Part shown: positions 28,600 to 38,675 of the stretch, piece by piece
Position numbering within the stretch: position 1 is the first letter of the stretch
How the letters are laid out: the number at the start of each line of letters is the position of its first letter
NCBI GenBank assembly: GCA_016705325.1
Contig: JADIYJ010000027.1
Location: 1-64,000 of the forward strand
Direction: 5' to 3'
Source: Pseudomonadota bacterium
GTDB lineage: Bacteria > Pseudomonadota > Gammaproteobacteria > Steroidobacterales > Steroidobacteraceae
Length of the DNA: 64,000 nt
Program-made: the position numbers and the translations under genes
The notes under the pieces: model-generated
What the model was told of the DNA's origin: nothing
The model's database searches: none
What the model saw: the letters and a program-made list of their open reading frames with translations, nothing else

Positions 28600-29646
28600 A
28601 TGATTCCCGCGACCATGCGCGGCGTTGCCGCGGCTGCTGCTGGCGGACCCGAAGTCCTGACGATCGGCACGACGGCCGTGCCACAACCCCGGCCCGACGA
28701 AGTGCTCATCCGGGTGTTGGCCGCGGGCGTGAACCGTCCCGACGTTGCACAGCGCAAGGGCCTGTACCCGGCGCCACCCGGCGCGAGCCCGATCATCGGT
28801 CTCGAAGTGGCAGGCGAAGTCGTCGCGCACGGAAGTGACGCGCAAGGCTTCGCGATCGGCGAGCGTGTGTGCGCGCTGGCGAACGGCGGCGGCTACGCGG
28901 AGTACTGCGCTGCGCCGGTCACGCAGTGCCTGCCCTGGCCGCGGGGCTACGACGCGATCCACGCCGCCGCCCTGCCCGAGACGTACTTCACCGTCTGGGC
29001 CAACCTGTTCATTCATGGGCGTCTCGCACGCGGCGAGACGGTGCTGGTGCACGGCGGCAGCAGCGGCATCGGCGTCACGGCCATTCAACTCGCGCGCGAG
29101 TTCGGCGCGCGCGCCTACGCCACCGCCGGCAACGACGAGAAGTGCGCTGCGTGCGTGCGCCTGGGCGCAGACGCGGCCATCAATTACCGGACGGCGGACT
29201 TCGCCGAGCGCATTGCGGAGCTGACCAGCGGCCGCGGTGTCGACGTCGTCATCGACATCGTCGGGGCGCCCTATTTCGCGCGCAACCTCAAGTGCCTGGC
29301 GCTGGACGGCAGGCTGGTCCAGGTTGCAACCCAGGCGGGCGCGCGTGTCGAAGGCCTCGACCTGTTCGACATCATGCGGCGTCGCCTGACCATCACCGGG
29401 TCGACGATGCGCCCGCGGACCACGGCGCAGAAGGCGGCGATTGCCAGGGACCTGCTCGAGCGCGTCTGGCCCGTGCTGGACGCCGGCCGTGCCGGCCCCG
29501 TCATTCACCAGGTCTTTCCGCTGGAACAGGCGGCCGAGGCCCACCGTGTCATGGAATCGAGCGTCCACATCGGCAAGCTGATGCTCGACCTCTCGCGCGC
29601 GCTAGACCCCCGACTGCTCACGCAGCTCGAAGACCTCACCGCCTAG
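28600..29646 (+). CDS. NAD(P)H quinone oxidoreductase, zinc-free MDR family
   Basis: 348 residues. The N-terminal GroES-like domain has VNRPDVAQRKGLYPAPPG; the Rossmann domain has VLVHGGSSGIGVTAIQLAR. The order and the lack of the zinc-binding cysteines match the PIG3/QOR2 branch of medium-chain dehydrogenases, which reduce quinones with NADPH. The start at 28600 is 21 bases after the lipase stop. Its stop shares CTAG with the stop of the convergent acyl-CoA dehydrogenase. Confidence 0.88.
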   Translation: MIPATMRGVAAAAAGGPEVLTIGTTAVPQPRPDEVLIRVLAAGVNRPDVAQRKGLYPAPPGASPIIGLEVAGEVVAHGSDAQGFAIGERVCALANGGGYAEYCAAPVTQCLPWPRGYDAIHAAALPETYFTVWANLFIHGRLARGETVLVHGGSSGIGVTAIQLAREFGARAYATAGNDEKCAACVRLGADAAINYRTADFAERIAELTSGRGVDVVIDIVGAPYFARNLKCLALDGRLVQVATQAGARVEGLDLFDIMRRRLTITGSTMRPRTTAQKAAIARDLLERVWPVLDAGRAGPVIHQVFPLEQAAEAHRVMESSVHIGKLMLDLSRALDPRLLTQLEDLTA

Positions 29647-31424
29647 AGCACGTCCCACGGATAGCGACCCTTTTCCAGGATCGCACCCGCCAGCGCCTCG
29701 ATCGACTGGTCCTCATTGTGGCTCAGGCCACGCACGTTGCGGACCATGCGACGACGCGCCTGGTGGGTGAATACCCTGGCGATGTCGGTCACCTGGGCTG
29801 CCGAAGCCGGGTCGCTCCTGATGATCGAATCCGCGCGTGAGATCACGCAGAGTCCGACGAACAGGTCGATCATCAGGTCCGCGATGCGCCGCTGCGAGTG
29901 CTGCTGGTCCGAGATGCCCCTGCCGTACTTCCGCAGCACGCCTTCGGCTACGCGTGCGGTTGCACGGGAGTAGCTCTCGTAAATATCCACCAGTGGCCGC
30001 AATGCCGGTGCGACTGGCGTGCTGACCTTGACTGCGGCACCCAGGCCCGTGGCGCGGGCGAAGCGCCGCTCGGCATACCCGGAGAGCACGCCGAAACCCT
30101 TGATCGGATCGTTGAAGATCGAACTGACCGCTGACTGCAGTTCCTTCAGCGAAGCACCCACGTCCTTCAGCGACGACAACGCGATGTAGAGCCGGAGAAT
30201 TTCATTGGTGCCTTCGAAGATCGGCAGGATGCGGGCATCGCGCACGTACTGCTCGTAGGGCAATTCGCGCATGTAGCCGTTGCCGCCCGCAATCTGCAGG
30301 CTCTCGTAGGCCGTGCGCTGCATGGCCTCGCTGGCGAACACCTTGGTGATCGCTGCCTCGACGGAGTAGTCCTCGCAGCCGCTGTCGATGTAGTGCGCCA
30401 CCATCCAGACCGCGCTCTCCGCGGCGAAGCACTCGACCGTCATCTGCGCGATCTTCTCGCGCACGAGCCCGTACTCCGCGATGGACCGATCGAACTGCTT
30501 GCGCTCCTGCGCCTGCGCCACGGACCGGCGGATGAGCGCCTTCATGCCGCCCACGGCGCCGCCGCCCAGGCCCGTGCGGCCGTTGTTCAGGATCCCCATC
30601 GCGACCTTGAAGCCCTTGCCGACCTCGCCGAGCACGTTCTCTGCCGGCACGCGCACGTCATTGAAGGCAACCGTGGTCGTGCAGGAGGCGCGAATTCCCA
30701 TCTTGTCTTCGTGCGCGCCGTGACTGACGCCGGGCCAGGCAGCCTCGACGATGAAGGCCGTGACCTTGCCCTCCGGTCCGTCGGTGCGGGCGAAGACCGT
30801 GAAGAAGTCGGCGATCCCGCCGTTGGTGATCCAGAGCTTCTCGCCGTTCAGGGTGAAGCTGCCGTCCGCATTGCGCTTCGCAGCAGTGCGTATCGCGGCA
30901 GCGTCCGAGCCGGCGCCGGATTCGGTCAGGCAGAAAGCGGCGATCATCTCGCCCGTGGCGAGCTTCGGCAGGTAGCGCGCCTTCTGCTCGGCCGTGCCGA
31001 ACAGCAGCATGCCCTTCATGCCGATGGAACTGTGCGCGCCGATCGTGAGCGACACCGAACTGTCGTAGCTGCTGGTCTGGGCCAGCACGCGGGCATAGGC
31101 CGCGTTCGACAGGCCGAGACCACCGAACTCCTCGGGGATGATCAGGCCGAACAGGCCGAGCTCGCGCAGCGACTGGACGAACTCGTCGGGCTGCCGGGCT
31201 GCGCGATCCCAGCGCGCGAAATCGGCCTGCTTCCCTTCGAGAAACCGATCGATGGACTCGACGATCATGCCGAGCGCCTCGCGATCGCGGTCGTTGATCG
31301 CGGGATACGGGAACAGGTTTTCTTCCAGGACGTTGCCGAACAGCAACTGCTTGGCGACGCTCTGGTCGGTCAGCGGGCCGGACGACTTGGCGTCGGTGGA
31401 GACGGCTGCTTCGATGGTGTTCAT
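29643..31424 (-). CDS. Acyl-CoA dehydrogenase, long (VLCAD/ACAD9-like)
   Basis: 593-residue flavoenzyme of fatty-acid beta-oxidation. The dehydrogenase core has FCLTESGAGSDAAAIR, LWITNGGIADFF and QIAGGNGYMRELPYEQYVRD. The catalytic base is the Glu of PIFEGTNEILRLY. The extra C-terminal domain of about 160 residues, with many helices (RRIADLMIDLFVGLCVISR), makes it similar to the dimeric very-long-chain enzymes rather than to tetrameric short ones. The frame is intact. It is probably transcribed alone. Confidence 0.92.
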   Translation of the reverse strand: MNTIEAAVSTDAKSSGPLTDQSVAKQLLFGNVLEENLFPYPAINDRDREALGMIVESIDRFLEGKQADFARWDRAARQPDEFVQSLRELGLFGLIIPEEFGGLGLSNAAYARVLAQTSSYDSSVSLTIGAHSSIGMKGMLLFGTAEQKARYLPKLATGEMIAAFCLTESGAGSDAAAIRTAAKRNADGSFTLNGEKLWITNGGIADFFTVFARTDGPEGKVTAFIVEAAWPGVSHGAHEDKMGIRASCTTTVAFNDVRVPAENVLGEVGKGFKVAMGILNNGRTGLGGGAVGGMKALIRRSVAQAQERKQFDRSIAEYGLVREKIAQMTVECFAAESAVWMVAHYIDSGCEDYSVEAAITKVFASEAMQRTAYESLQIAGGNGYMRELPYEQYVRDARILPIFEGTNEILRLYIALSSLKDVGASLKELQSAVSSIFNDPIKGFGVLSGYAERRFARATGLGAAVKVSTPVAPALRPLVDIYESYSRATARVAEGVLRKYGRGISDQQHSQRRIADLMIDLFVGLCVISRADSIIRSDPASAAQVTDIARVFTHQARRRMVRNVRGLSHNEDQSIEALAGAILEKGRYPWDVL

Positions 31425-31560
31425 GGCCGAAAAGTTAGCACTTCACGCAGCCACAGGGTAATCGGTGAAATACGCGCGAAAAGCCCGCCGCGCGCCGTTG
31501 CGCCACGGGCGACGCCACCTGCAAGTCACTGATATGAAAGGCTTCCGGCGCCTCTCCCGG

Positions 31561-33392
31561 TCAGGCGGCCGGCTTCCCCTGCTGCGTCTTGACCCACTCC
31601 CGCACGACGTCCTCGAGCACCGCGAGCGGCATCGAGCCGTTCATCAGGATCAGTTCATGGAAGGCGCGCAGGTCGAAGCGGGGTCCCAGGGCCTGCTGCG
31701 CTTCGTCACGCATGCGCAGCATCGCCAGCTGGCCGACTTTGTACGACGTGGCCTGGCCCGGCCACACGACGTAGCGCTCGATTTCGCGCGTGACCTCGGC
31801 CTCGGTCATGCCGGTCTTCGCAACCATGTATTCGATCGCCTGCTCGCGCGACCAGTGCCTGGCGTGCATGCCCGTATCGACGACCAGGCGCACCGCACGG
31901 AACATTTCCGCCTGCAGCCGGCCGAGGTCCCCGAGTGGATCTGCGTCGTAGAAACCCATGTCGACCTTGGCGACACGCTCGGCATAGAGCGCCCAGCCTT
32001 CGGCATAGGCGCTGAACGGCAACACCTTCCGCAGCATCGGCACGCCCTTGATCAGCTGCTGTGCGGACAGCTGGAAGTGATGGCCGGGCGCACCCTCGTG
32101 GATCATCAGGGTGGGCAACGTCCACTTCGGGTTGTCGGCCGTGTTCTTCTGGTTGATGTAGAAGCGGCCCGGCCGGGAGCCGTCGAGTGCGGGCGGGTTG
32201 TAATAGCCACCCGGCGACGAGTCCTGCGAATACTCCGGCACGCGCACGATCTCGAGCGGTTGCGGCGGGATGGTCTGGAAGAACTTCGGCGCGGCCGCCA
32301 TGACCCGGTCGTTGATCTGGTGCAGGTAGGCGATCACTTCCGCGCGACCCGCGTCGGTGTTCGGGAAGTTCTGCGCCGGGCGAGGTTCAGCTGCGCGATG
32401 CGCTCGGCAGCGTGCGCCCTGGATGCCCTGGGCATCGAGGATCGCCACCATCTCGTGCTCGATACGCTCCACCTCCGACAGGCCGAGCACGTGAATCTCG
32501 TCGGCCGACAGGTTGGTGGTCGTGCTCGACTGGAGCCCGGCCGCATAGATGCGGTCGCCGTCGGGGATGCGCCAGATGCCGGCGTCGGCGGCCTGCGGCC
32601 GCATGGCCTCGAACAGCGCGATCATCGCCTGGTAGCCCGGGATCACTTCGCTGGCGACGAGTTCCTCGGCACGCTTGACGAAGGCCTGGCGTTCGGCGGC
32701 CGTGAGCGACCTCGATCTTTCTCGAGCTTCGCCGGCAGCGTCGTGACCAGCGCGTTCTTCGCCGCACCTTCGGCGATGAACGCGCGCATGCCGACCAGGG
32801 ACTGGTCGATCACGAAGTCCGGCGGGATCACGCCCGCTACCCGATCGTCCTCGACCCGCACCTTCGTTTCGCGCAGCACGCGCCCGAAGTCGGCGAGGCG
32901 GGACAGGTAGCGCTCGACACTGCGCTTGTTCTTGATGACGTGGGCATCGGTCAGGAACTGCGGCGTGTTGACGGTGACGCCGGATATCTGGTTGACGCGG
33001 TAACCAATGTGCTCGAATTCCCCCTCACGAATCAGGTCGTCGAGGAACCAGGCTGTCGTCTTCCAGGTGATGAGTTCCTGGCCGGACAAGCCGGCTGGAC
33101 CGTACTTGTCGAGTCCGGCGCGCGCCTTGCGCAGCCGCGCCAGCACTGCATCTTCGTGCGCCCTGGTCTCGTCGTCGAGCTTGCCACTGTGGAAGTCGAA
33201 CGGCGTGTTGTCGATGAAGCCGAGCTGGGTGAGGATCTGCGGCGAATCGAAGGTGAGCTGCAGCGTGATCTTGTTGACGTAATTGTTGAGCCCGACGGGC
33301 GCAAACCAGAACCAGACCGCAGCCACGGCCAGGCCGGCAATGAGCAGCCCGCCGAACCATGCCAACAGCTTCCTGACTTTTCGCATCGTCAT
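31561..33392 (-). CDS. DUF885 protein, membrane-anchored, frameshifted as read
   Basis: About 610 residues. One N-terminal anchor helix (LLAWFGGLLIAGLAVAAVWF) precedes the DUF885 body. The family resembles zinc metallopeptidases; here IHEGAPGHHFQLSAQQ gives the HExxxxHH-like cluster and FSAYAEGWALYAERV a likely further ligand. Two frame changes, near 32695 and 32360, are needed to join VTTLPAKLEK to the rest. Length and both ends then match the family. Starts at 33392 and 33386 are equally possible. It may share a promoter with the serine hydrolase upstream, which is on the same strand. Confidence 0.8.
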
Positions 33393-33450
33393 CCTGCGCG
33401 CTCCCGGCGACTGGTCGAAAGGTCGGCACTATACCTAGGAAGCGCCGCGC

Positions 33451-34818
33451 TCAGCGTGGCTTGCGCAGCAGCTGCTCGGCGATTGCCCGGTACGCCGGTA
33501 ATGACGTCGGGTCGAGGTTCATGTTGCCGGCCAGCGGATGTGATGCAAACCGGGCAATGACCATCTCCGCCTTCGGATCGATGTAGATCGCCTGCCCGTG
33601 TACGCCGCGCGCCATGAAGGCGCCGTGGTCGTCGTGCGAGATCCACCACTGCTTCCGGTAGCTCCAGCCCGGCAAGGTCTTGTAGCCGGCGGGTACGAAT
33701 GCCTCGCGGCTGCCACCCTGGCGAATGTCTGCGATGACCGCAGCGGGCACGATCTGCTGCCCGTTGTACCTGCCCTGCAGGCGGATCATTTCGCCGAACC
33801 GTGCCAGGTCGCGCAACCGGCAATTGAAGCCTCCGGACGCGACTGCTGCGCCCGACGGGTCAAGCGCGATGAACGCATCGGATTCCGCGCCCAACCGGCT
33901 CCAGATGCGCTCCTGCAGGACGACCTCGGGTCGCTTGCCAGTGACGCGAGCGATCAGCCAGCCGAGAACCTCCGTGTTCGGCGAACGGTAGGTGAACGCC
34001 TCGCCGTGGTCGCCCTTGCGCGCGATCGTCGGCAGGAACTGCATGATCGAGGACGGGCCCGCGTACCCCGCCGGGCGCTGAAACACGCCCGCTGCGCGGG
34101 CGAATGACAAGAACGAATCCGAACCGCCGACGTAGTTTTCGGAGAAATCCAGCGCCGTCGTCATGTCGAGGACTTGTTCCACCGTCGCATCACCGAAGCC
34201 ACTGGCCGCCAGTTCGGGCAGGTAATGCGACGCCGGCGCCGACGCTTCGAGCTTGCCTTCCGCCACCAGCATCGCTGCCAGCGTGCCGATGAACGACTTC
34301 GTGACCGAAAATGCGGTGTGCGGCCGTGCCGGCGTGAGCGCCCCGAAATACCGCTCGTAGACGATGCGCCCGCGATGCAGCACGACGATGCCATCGGTGT
34401 AATTGGCCGCCAGTGAATCCGCCCAGGTGAGCGACGTGGACCCGCCGAGAGGCATGAAAGTGACCGCATCGAGGTCATCGCGTTCAGCGCGAACCAGCGG
34501 GGCCACGGGACCCGTTCCCCGCGATATTTCTGCCGATGGCATCACCTCGCGCCAGTGCGAGAAGCTCCAGCGCCATTGCGGAAAGCGGTAGTGGCTGCCG
34601 TCGTCGTAGCGGACCTGCTTGTCGGGCGGCGGCGGGTATCCCGTCATCCAGCCGAGCCTGGACGGATCGGTGTCAGCGGCGCTGGCGAAGACCGGCGGCC
34701 CGTCCGCCGTCTGGGCCGCCACGACGCGAGTCAGGACGACGAGCACGATGGCCAGCAACGCGAAGCGACTTGGCGCAGGCAGCGTCGGCCTCGAACGGGC
34801 ATGACTGGATGGATGCAC
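33451..34818 (-). CDS. Serine hydrolase, beta-lactamase (class C-like) family
   Basis: 455 residues with a signal peptide (RFALLAIVLVVLTRVVA). The SxxK nucleophile motif is SVTKSF; the tyrosine motif is likely YRSPN, and the C-terminal GVHGQAIYIDP replaces the HxG/KTG region. This resembles 6-aminohexanoate-dimer hydrolase and EstB-like esterases rather than resistance enzymes. The GTG at 34816-34818 is chosen because GGGGGA lies just upstream, and the ATG at 34863 has none. It is divergent from the P1 peptidase. Confidence 0.85.
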   Translation of the reverse strand: MHPSSHARSRPTLPAPSRFALLAIVLVVLTRVVAAQTADGPPVFASAADTDPSRLGWMTGYPPPPDKQVRYDDGSHYRFPQWRWSFSHWREVMPSAEISRGTGPVAPLVRAERDDLDAVTFMPLGGSTSLTWADSLAANYTDGIVVLHRGRIVYERYFGALTPARPHTAFSVTKSFIGTLAAMLVAEGKLEASAPASHYLPELAASGFGDATVEQVLDMTTALDFSENYVGGSDSFLSFARAAGVFQRPAGYAGPSSIMQFLPTIARKGDHGEAFTYRSPNTEVLGWLIARVTGKRPEVVLQERIWSRLGAESDAFIALDPSGAAVASGGFNCRLRDLARFGEMIRLQGRYNGQQIVPAAVIADIRQGGSREAFVPAGYKTLPGWSYRKQWWISHDDHGAFMARGVHGQAIYIDPKAEMVIARFASHPLAGNMNLDPTSLPAYRAIAEQLLRKPR

Positions 34819-34995
34819 GAATTCCCCCTGCCGGCAGGCGAATGCCAAGCATACTCGGCGCACGCGCCCTGGCTACTCGCCTTGACTAACCGGGCCAAAG
34901 CCGTATTTTCGACGGGCCTCGCTCACCGCAAGGCACGGTCCAGCATTCCCGCTGCGCCTGGACACGCTCCAACGCCATTGCCAACGGTGACGCAT

Positions 34996-36204
34996 ATGCC
35001 AGCACATGAAACTCGATTCCTGACGCGCGCGCTCGTCCTCGTCGCCTTCCTCGGAGTGATACTCAGCATGGGCACAGCCTCCGCTGCCGAACCGCGAGCC
35101 CGCGACCTCGGCATCCCGTTCCCGGGCACGCCCGGGCCGCTCAACGCGATCACCGACGTCGCCGGCGTCGAGGTCGGCTACACGACGCTCATTGCGGGCG
35201 AAGGCAAGCTCGAGGTCGGCAAGGGGCCCGTGCGCACCGGCGTGACGGCGGTCCTGCCCCGCGGCCGTAAGGACCTGAGTGGAGTCTTCGGTGCCTACGC
35301 GGTCGGCAATGGCAATGGCGAGATGACGGGCACGATCTGGGTCGAGGAATCCGGCATCGTCGGCACCCCGATCCTGATCACGAACACGCACAGCGTGGGC
35401 GTGGTGCGCGATTCGGTCATCGCGTGGATGCTGCAGAACGGCGGCACGGAACAATTGTGGGGCCTGCCCATCGTGGCCGAGACCTGGGACGGCTACCTCA
35501 ACGACCTCAACGGTTTTCACGTCAAGCGCGAGCACGTCTTCGCCGCGCTCGATGGCGCACACGGGGGCGCCATTGCCGAAGGCAACGTCGGCGGCGGCAC
35601 TGGCATGCACTCGTTCGAATTCAAGGGCGGCACGGGCACTGCGTCACGCCGCGTCCGGGTGCATGGCATCGCCGACTACACCGTCGGCGTCCTGGTGCAG
35701 TCGAACTTCGGCCGTCGTTCGCAGCTGCAGGTGGCCGGCATCCCGATCGGCCGCGACTGGCCCGAAGACGCGCCGTTCACGAAGGAGAGCGGTCCCGTCA
35801 ACGAACTCGGTTCGATCATCGTCGTCGTCGCCACCGACGCACCGCTGCTGCCGACGCAGCTCAAGCGCATCGCGCGGCGCGCTGCGATGGGAATCGCGCG
35901 CACCGGCGGCACCGCAGGCAACGGCTCGGGCGACATTTTCCTCGCGTTCTCGACTGCGAATACCGCCGCTGCAACCGCGACGGAGGGTCTGCAGCAGGCG
36001 ACGTTCGTGCCGAACGACCGGCTGGACGGCCTGTTCGAAGCCACGGTGCTCGCAACGGAGGAGGCCATCGTCAACGCCTTGGTGGCGGCGCGCACGCTGA
36101 CGGGCATCGACGGCAACCGACTCGTGGCGATCGATCACGCGCGACTGCAGCAGATGCTGCGGCGCCACGATCGCCTCGTCACGGACGGAAATCCAGGGCG
36201 CTGA
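34996..36204 (+). CDS. P1-family aminopeptidase (DmpA/BapA-like), exported
   Basis: 402 residues with a signal peptide (LVLVAFLGVILSMGTASA). These are N-terminal-nucleophile hydrolases that cut themselves into two chains and remove N-terminal or beta-amino acids. Family segments include GIPFPGTPGPLNAITDVAG, NTHSVGVVRDSVI and the self-cleavage/nucleophile segment TAGNGSGDIFLAFSTAN, where the Ser of GNGSGD is the expected new N-terminus. The ATG at 34996 opens directly into the signal peptide. The frame is intact. Confidence 0.9.
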   Translation: MPAHETRFLTRALVLVAFLGVILSMGTASAAEPRARDLGIPFPGTPGPLNAITDVAGVEVGYTTLIAGEGKLEVGKGPVRTGVTAVLPRGRKDLSGVFGAYAVGNGNGEMTGTIWVEESGIVGTPILITNTHSVGVVRDSVIAWMLQNGGTEQLWGLPIVAETWDGYLNDLNGFHVKREHVFAALDGAHGGAIAEGNVGGGTGMHSFEFKGGTGTASRRVRVHGIADYTVGVLVQSNFGRRSQLQVAGIPIGRDWPEDAPFTKESGPVNELGSIIVVVATDAPLLPTQLKRIARRAAMGIARTGGTAGNGSGDIFLAFSTANTAAATATEGLQQATFVPNDRLDGLFEATVLATEEAIVNALVAARTLTGIDGNRLVAIDHARLQQMLRRHDRLVTDGNPGR

Positions 36205-36366
36205 CGCGCGCCGACCGGATCGCTGCGCCGGCCTGATCCAGGCAGACCGTGCATTGCACCGCGTCAAGTCACGACGCCCCGTCTGGGGTATAATCTGCGA
36301 CCGCGCGCTGCCTTTCGCTGTCGCGTCCGCACTGTCTCCCTACGGACCGACGAGGCGCCCCACGAC

Positions 36367-37437
36367 ATGCAAGCCAGCACGCAAGCGAACACCTGGAACC
36401 GCAAAGCCCTGCTGTGTTCCTTCGAGACTTCCAGGACTCAGATCCTGCTGCCAGCCCTGGTGCTGCTGCTCGACATCGCCTTCTTCAGCGCGGGAACCGC
36501 GATCGTACTGCTGGCCGACAGCCTGCTGCTGAAACTGCCCGGTGCGCTGGTCGTGACGTTTGCGATCGTCCGGCTCTTTCTCGTCGGCCACGACGCCTGC
36601 CATGGCAGTTTCTTCTCGAGCGCGCGGCTCAACGCCGTCTGCGGTCGAATCGCGTTCCTGCCGTCGATGACCGCGTTCAGCCTGTGGGAGATGGGGCACA
36701 ACACGGCACACCACGGCTTCAACAACCTCAAGGGCCGCGACCAGGTCTGGGCGCCCTACTCCAAGGCCGAGTTCGACGCATTGCCCGGATACCGCCGGGC
36801 CCTCGAGCAGCTGTACCGGTCGGGTCTCGGCTGGGGCGCGTATTACCTGTACGAGATGTGGTGGAAGAAGCTGTTCTTCGCCAGCCAGAAGGAAGTCGGC
36901 TCCAGCCGCCGCAAGTACAAGCTCGACAGCCTGCTCGTGACGGCGTTCGCCGCCATCTGGGTTGGCCTCGTCGCGTACGCCGCAGCCGCGACGGAGCAAT
37001 CGGTCGCGCTGCTCGTCACGCTGGCGGTCATCGTGCCGTTCCTGCTGTGGAACGGCGTGATCGGCTTCGTGGTGTACCTGCACCACACCAACCCGGGCAT
37101 CGCCTGGTTCCAGAACCGCCAGGAATGGCAGCGCTGCCGTGCCTACCTCACCTCCACTGCGTGCGTGCGCTTCCCGTGGGGAATGGACCGACTGCTGCAC
37201 AACATCATGGAGCACAATGCGCATCACCTGAACCCGGGTATCCCGATGTTCATGCTGCGTGCAGCCCAGCAGGTGCTGCGCGACAGGTTCCCGGATCTTT
37301 GCGATTACCGCATCACCCGGCGCACGTACATGGACGTCGTACGGCGCTGCAAGTTGTACGATTTCGCCAATCACCAGTGGCTGGACTTCAACGGCCAGGT
37401 GACCGCGCGCGTGACGCTGGCGAACGCGGCCGCCTGA
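36367..37437 (+). CDS. Membrane fatty-acid desaturase
   Basis: 356-residue di-iron membrane enzyme with the three histidine boxes: HDACHGSFF, HNTAHHGF and EHNAHHLNP, plus HHTNPG. Four hydrophobic segments flank them (LLPALVLLLDIAFFSAG, VALLVTLAVIVPFLLW). This type places double bonds in lipid acyl chains; which position cannot be told. The next gene is LpxD-like, 55 bases downstream, which hints at envelope-lipid modification. The frame is intact. Confidence 0.88.
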   Translation: MQASTQANTWNRKALLCSFETSRTQILLPALVLLLDIAFFSAGTAIVLLADSLLLKLPGALVVTFAIVRLFLVGHDACHGSFFSSARLNAVCGRIAFLPSMTAFSLWEMGHNTAHHGFNNLKGRDQVWAPYSKAEFDALPGYRRALEQLYRSGLGWGAYYLYEMWWKKLFFASQKEVGSSRRKYKLDSLLVTAFAAIWVGLVAYAAAATEQSVALLVTLAVIVPFLLWNGVIGFVVYLHHTNPGIAWFQNRQEWQRCRAYLTSTACVRFPWGMDRLLHNIMEHNAHHLNPGIPMFMLRAAQQVLRDRFPDLCDYRITRRTYMDVVRRCKLYDFANHQWLDFNGQVTARVTLANAAA

Positions 37438-37492
37438 GGCCGCTTCCGGCCGGGCCGCAGAGCACCGGTCGTCATTACCAGAAGGGATCCCC

Positions 37493-38554
37493 ATGCTCAA
37501 TGCACACACGGTCCAGGGCAGCCATGGGGACGTCTTCACGCACCTGCACGGCGACCTGGCTGCAGCCGCCACCCACTGCCACATGCCGTCCGACGCGGGT
37601 CCGAACAGCCTCGTCTTCGTCAGCGATCAGGCGCAGCTCGCCACCGCGCGCGAACGCGGGGCCGCCATTCTCATCGTGCAGCGCGACATCGCCGATCAGC
37701 TTCTGGCAACCGACGCCGCCTTCGGCTGCTCCTTCTCGGTCAAGACCGTGTCGATGGGCATGGCGGTACTGCTCAAGCACTTCGACCGCAAACGCGAGCG
37801 CTTCGCCCAATGGGGCGAGCGTCACCCCACGGCCATCGTTCATGCGACGGCCAGGATCGGCGCAGACGTGCTCCTTGGACCCTACTGCGTGATCGGCGCC
37901 AACTCCGTCATCGGCGACGGCTGCTGCATCGGGTCGCACGTCGTGGTCGAAAACGATGCACGCCTCGGCTCCAACACCCTGCTGCATCCGCACGTCTTCG
38001 TCGGCGCCGGATGCGAACTGGGCCGCGACTGCGAGGTGCATCCGCACAGCAGCATCGGCAGCGACGGCTTCGGTTACGCAGTGGGCGCGAGCCGGCGCCC
38101 GCAGAAGCTTTCGCACCTGGGCAATGTGTGCATCGGCGACGAAGTGGAGATCGGCAGCAATTGCGCGATCGATCGCGCGACGCTGTCGTCGACTCATATC
38201 CGTTCGGGCACGAAACTCGACAACATCTGCCACATCGCGCACAACTGCGACCTGGGCGAAGATGGGTTCTACACGGCAGGTTTCATGATGGCGGGCTCGA
38301 CGACGATCGGACGGCGTTTCATGACCGGTGGCAACAGCGTGGTGTCGGCGCACCTCAAGCTGGCAGACGACGTCGTGCTGGCAGGCCGTTCGACGGTCAC
38401 CAGCGACGTGCCCGAAGCGGGACACTATGGCGGCTATCCGCTGCAGCCGTTGAAGGACTTCATGCGGACCCTCGCCGCGCTGGGCCAGCTCACCGAAATC
38501 CGCAGGAACCTCAATCGAGTGCTGAAGCACCTGCAACTGCCGGAACGACCATAG
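37493..38554 (+). CDS. LpxD-like acyltransferase with left-handed beta-helix
   Basis: 353 residues. An N-terminal UDP-sugar-binding-like domain (NSLVFVSDQAQLATARER) precedes hexapeptide repeats (ATARIGADVLLGPYCVIG, NSVIGDGCCIGSHVVV). The catalytic His is in NICHIAHNCDLGE and a C-terminal helical tail follows. This is the layout of LpxD, which adds the N-linked acyl chain to lipid A precursor. It sits between a desaturase and a ThDP enzyme, not in the usual bamA-lpxD-fabZ-lpxA operon, so it is more likely a paralogue acting on another sugar or acyl substrate. Confidence 0.82.
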   Translation: MLNAHTVQGSHGDVFTHLHGDLAAAATHCHMPSDAGPNSLVFVSDQAQLATARERGAAILIVQRDIADQLLATDAAFGCSFSVKTVSMGMAVLLKHFDRKRERFAQWGERHPTAIVHATARIGADVLLGPYCVIGANSVIGDGCCIGSHVVVENDARLGSNTLLHPHVFVGAGCELGRDCEVHPHSSIGSDGFGYAVGASRRPQKLSHLGNVCIGDEVEIGSNCAIDRATLSSTHIRSGTKLDNICHIAHNCDLGEDGFYTAGFMMAGSTTIGRRFMTGGNSVVSAHLKLADDVVLAGRSTVTSDVPEAGHYGGYPLQPLKDFMRTLAALGQLTEIRRNLNRVLKHLQLPERP

Positions 38555-38675
38555 CGTGTCCATGGCGTCGACACCCGCGTAACCGAAATCGATGGTCGCG
38601 CGAATGCCTGGACGCGCAGCAGGGCGAGCCAATGGCCGCTGGGTCTAGAATGGCAGTCCGACAAGGAGAACGACG

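Noticed and set aside
30393..31532. 379-codon plus-strand frame opposite the acyl-CoA dehydrogenase
   Set aside because: Antisense to a clear, intact enzyme and without recognisable motifs.
31465..32910. 481-codon plus-strand frame opposite the DUF885 gene
   Set aside because: The DUF885 protein on the minus strand has family motifs across frames; the plus frame has none.
33451..34818. Antibiotic-resistance beta-lactamase
   Set aside because: SxxK is present but the rest resembles EstB/6-aminohexanoate-dimer hydrolases, with no KTG box.
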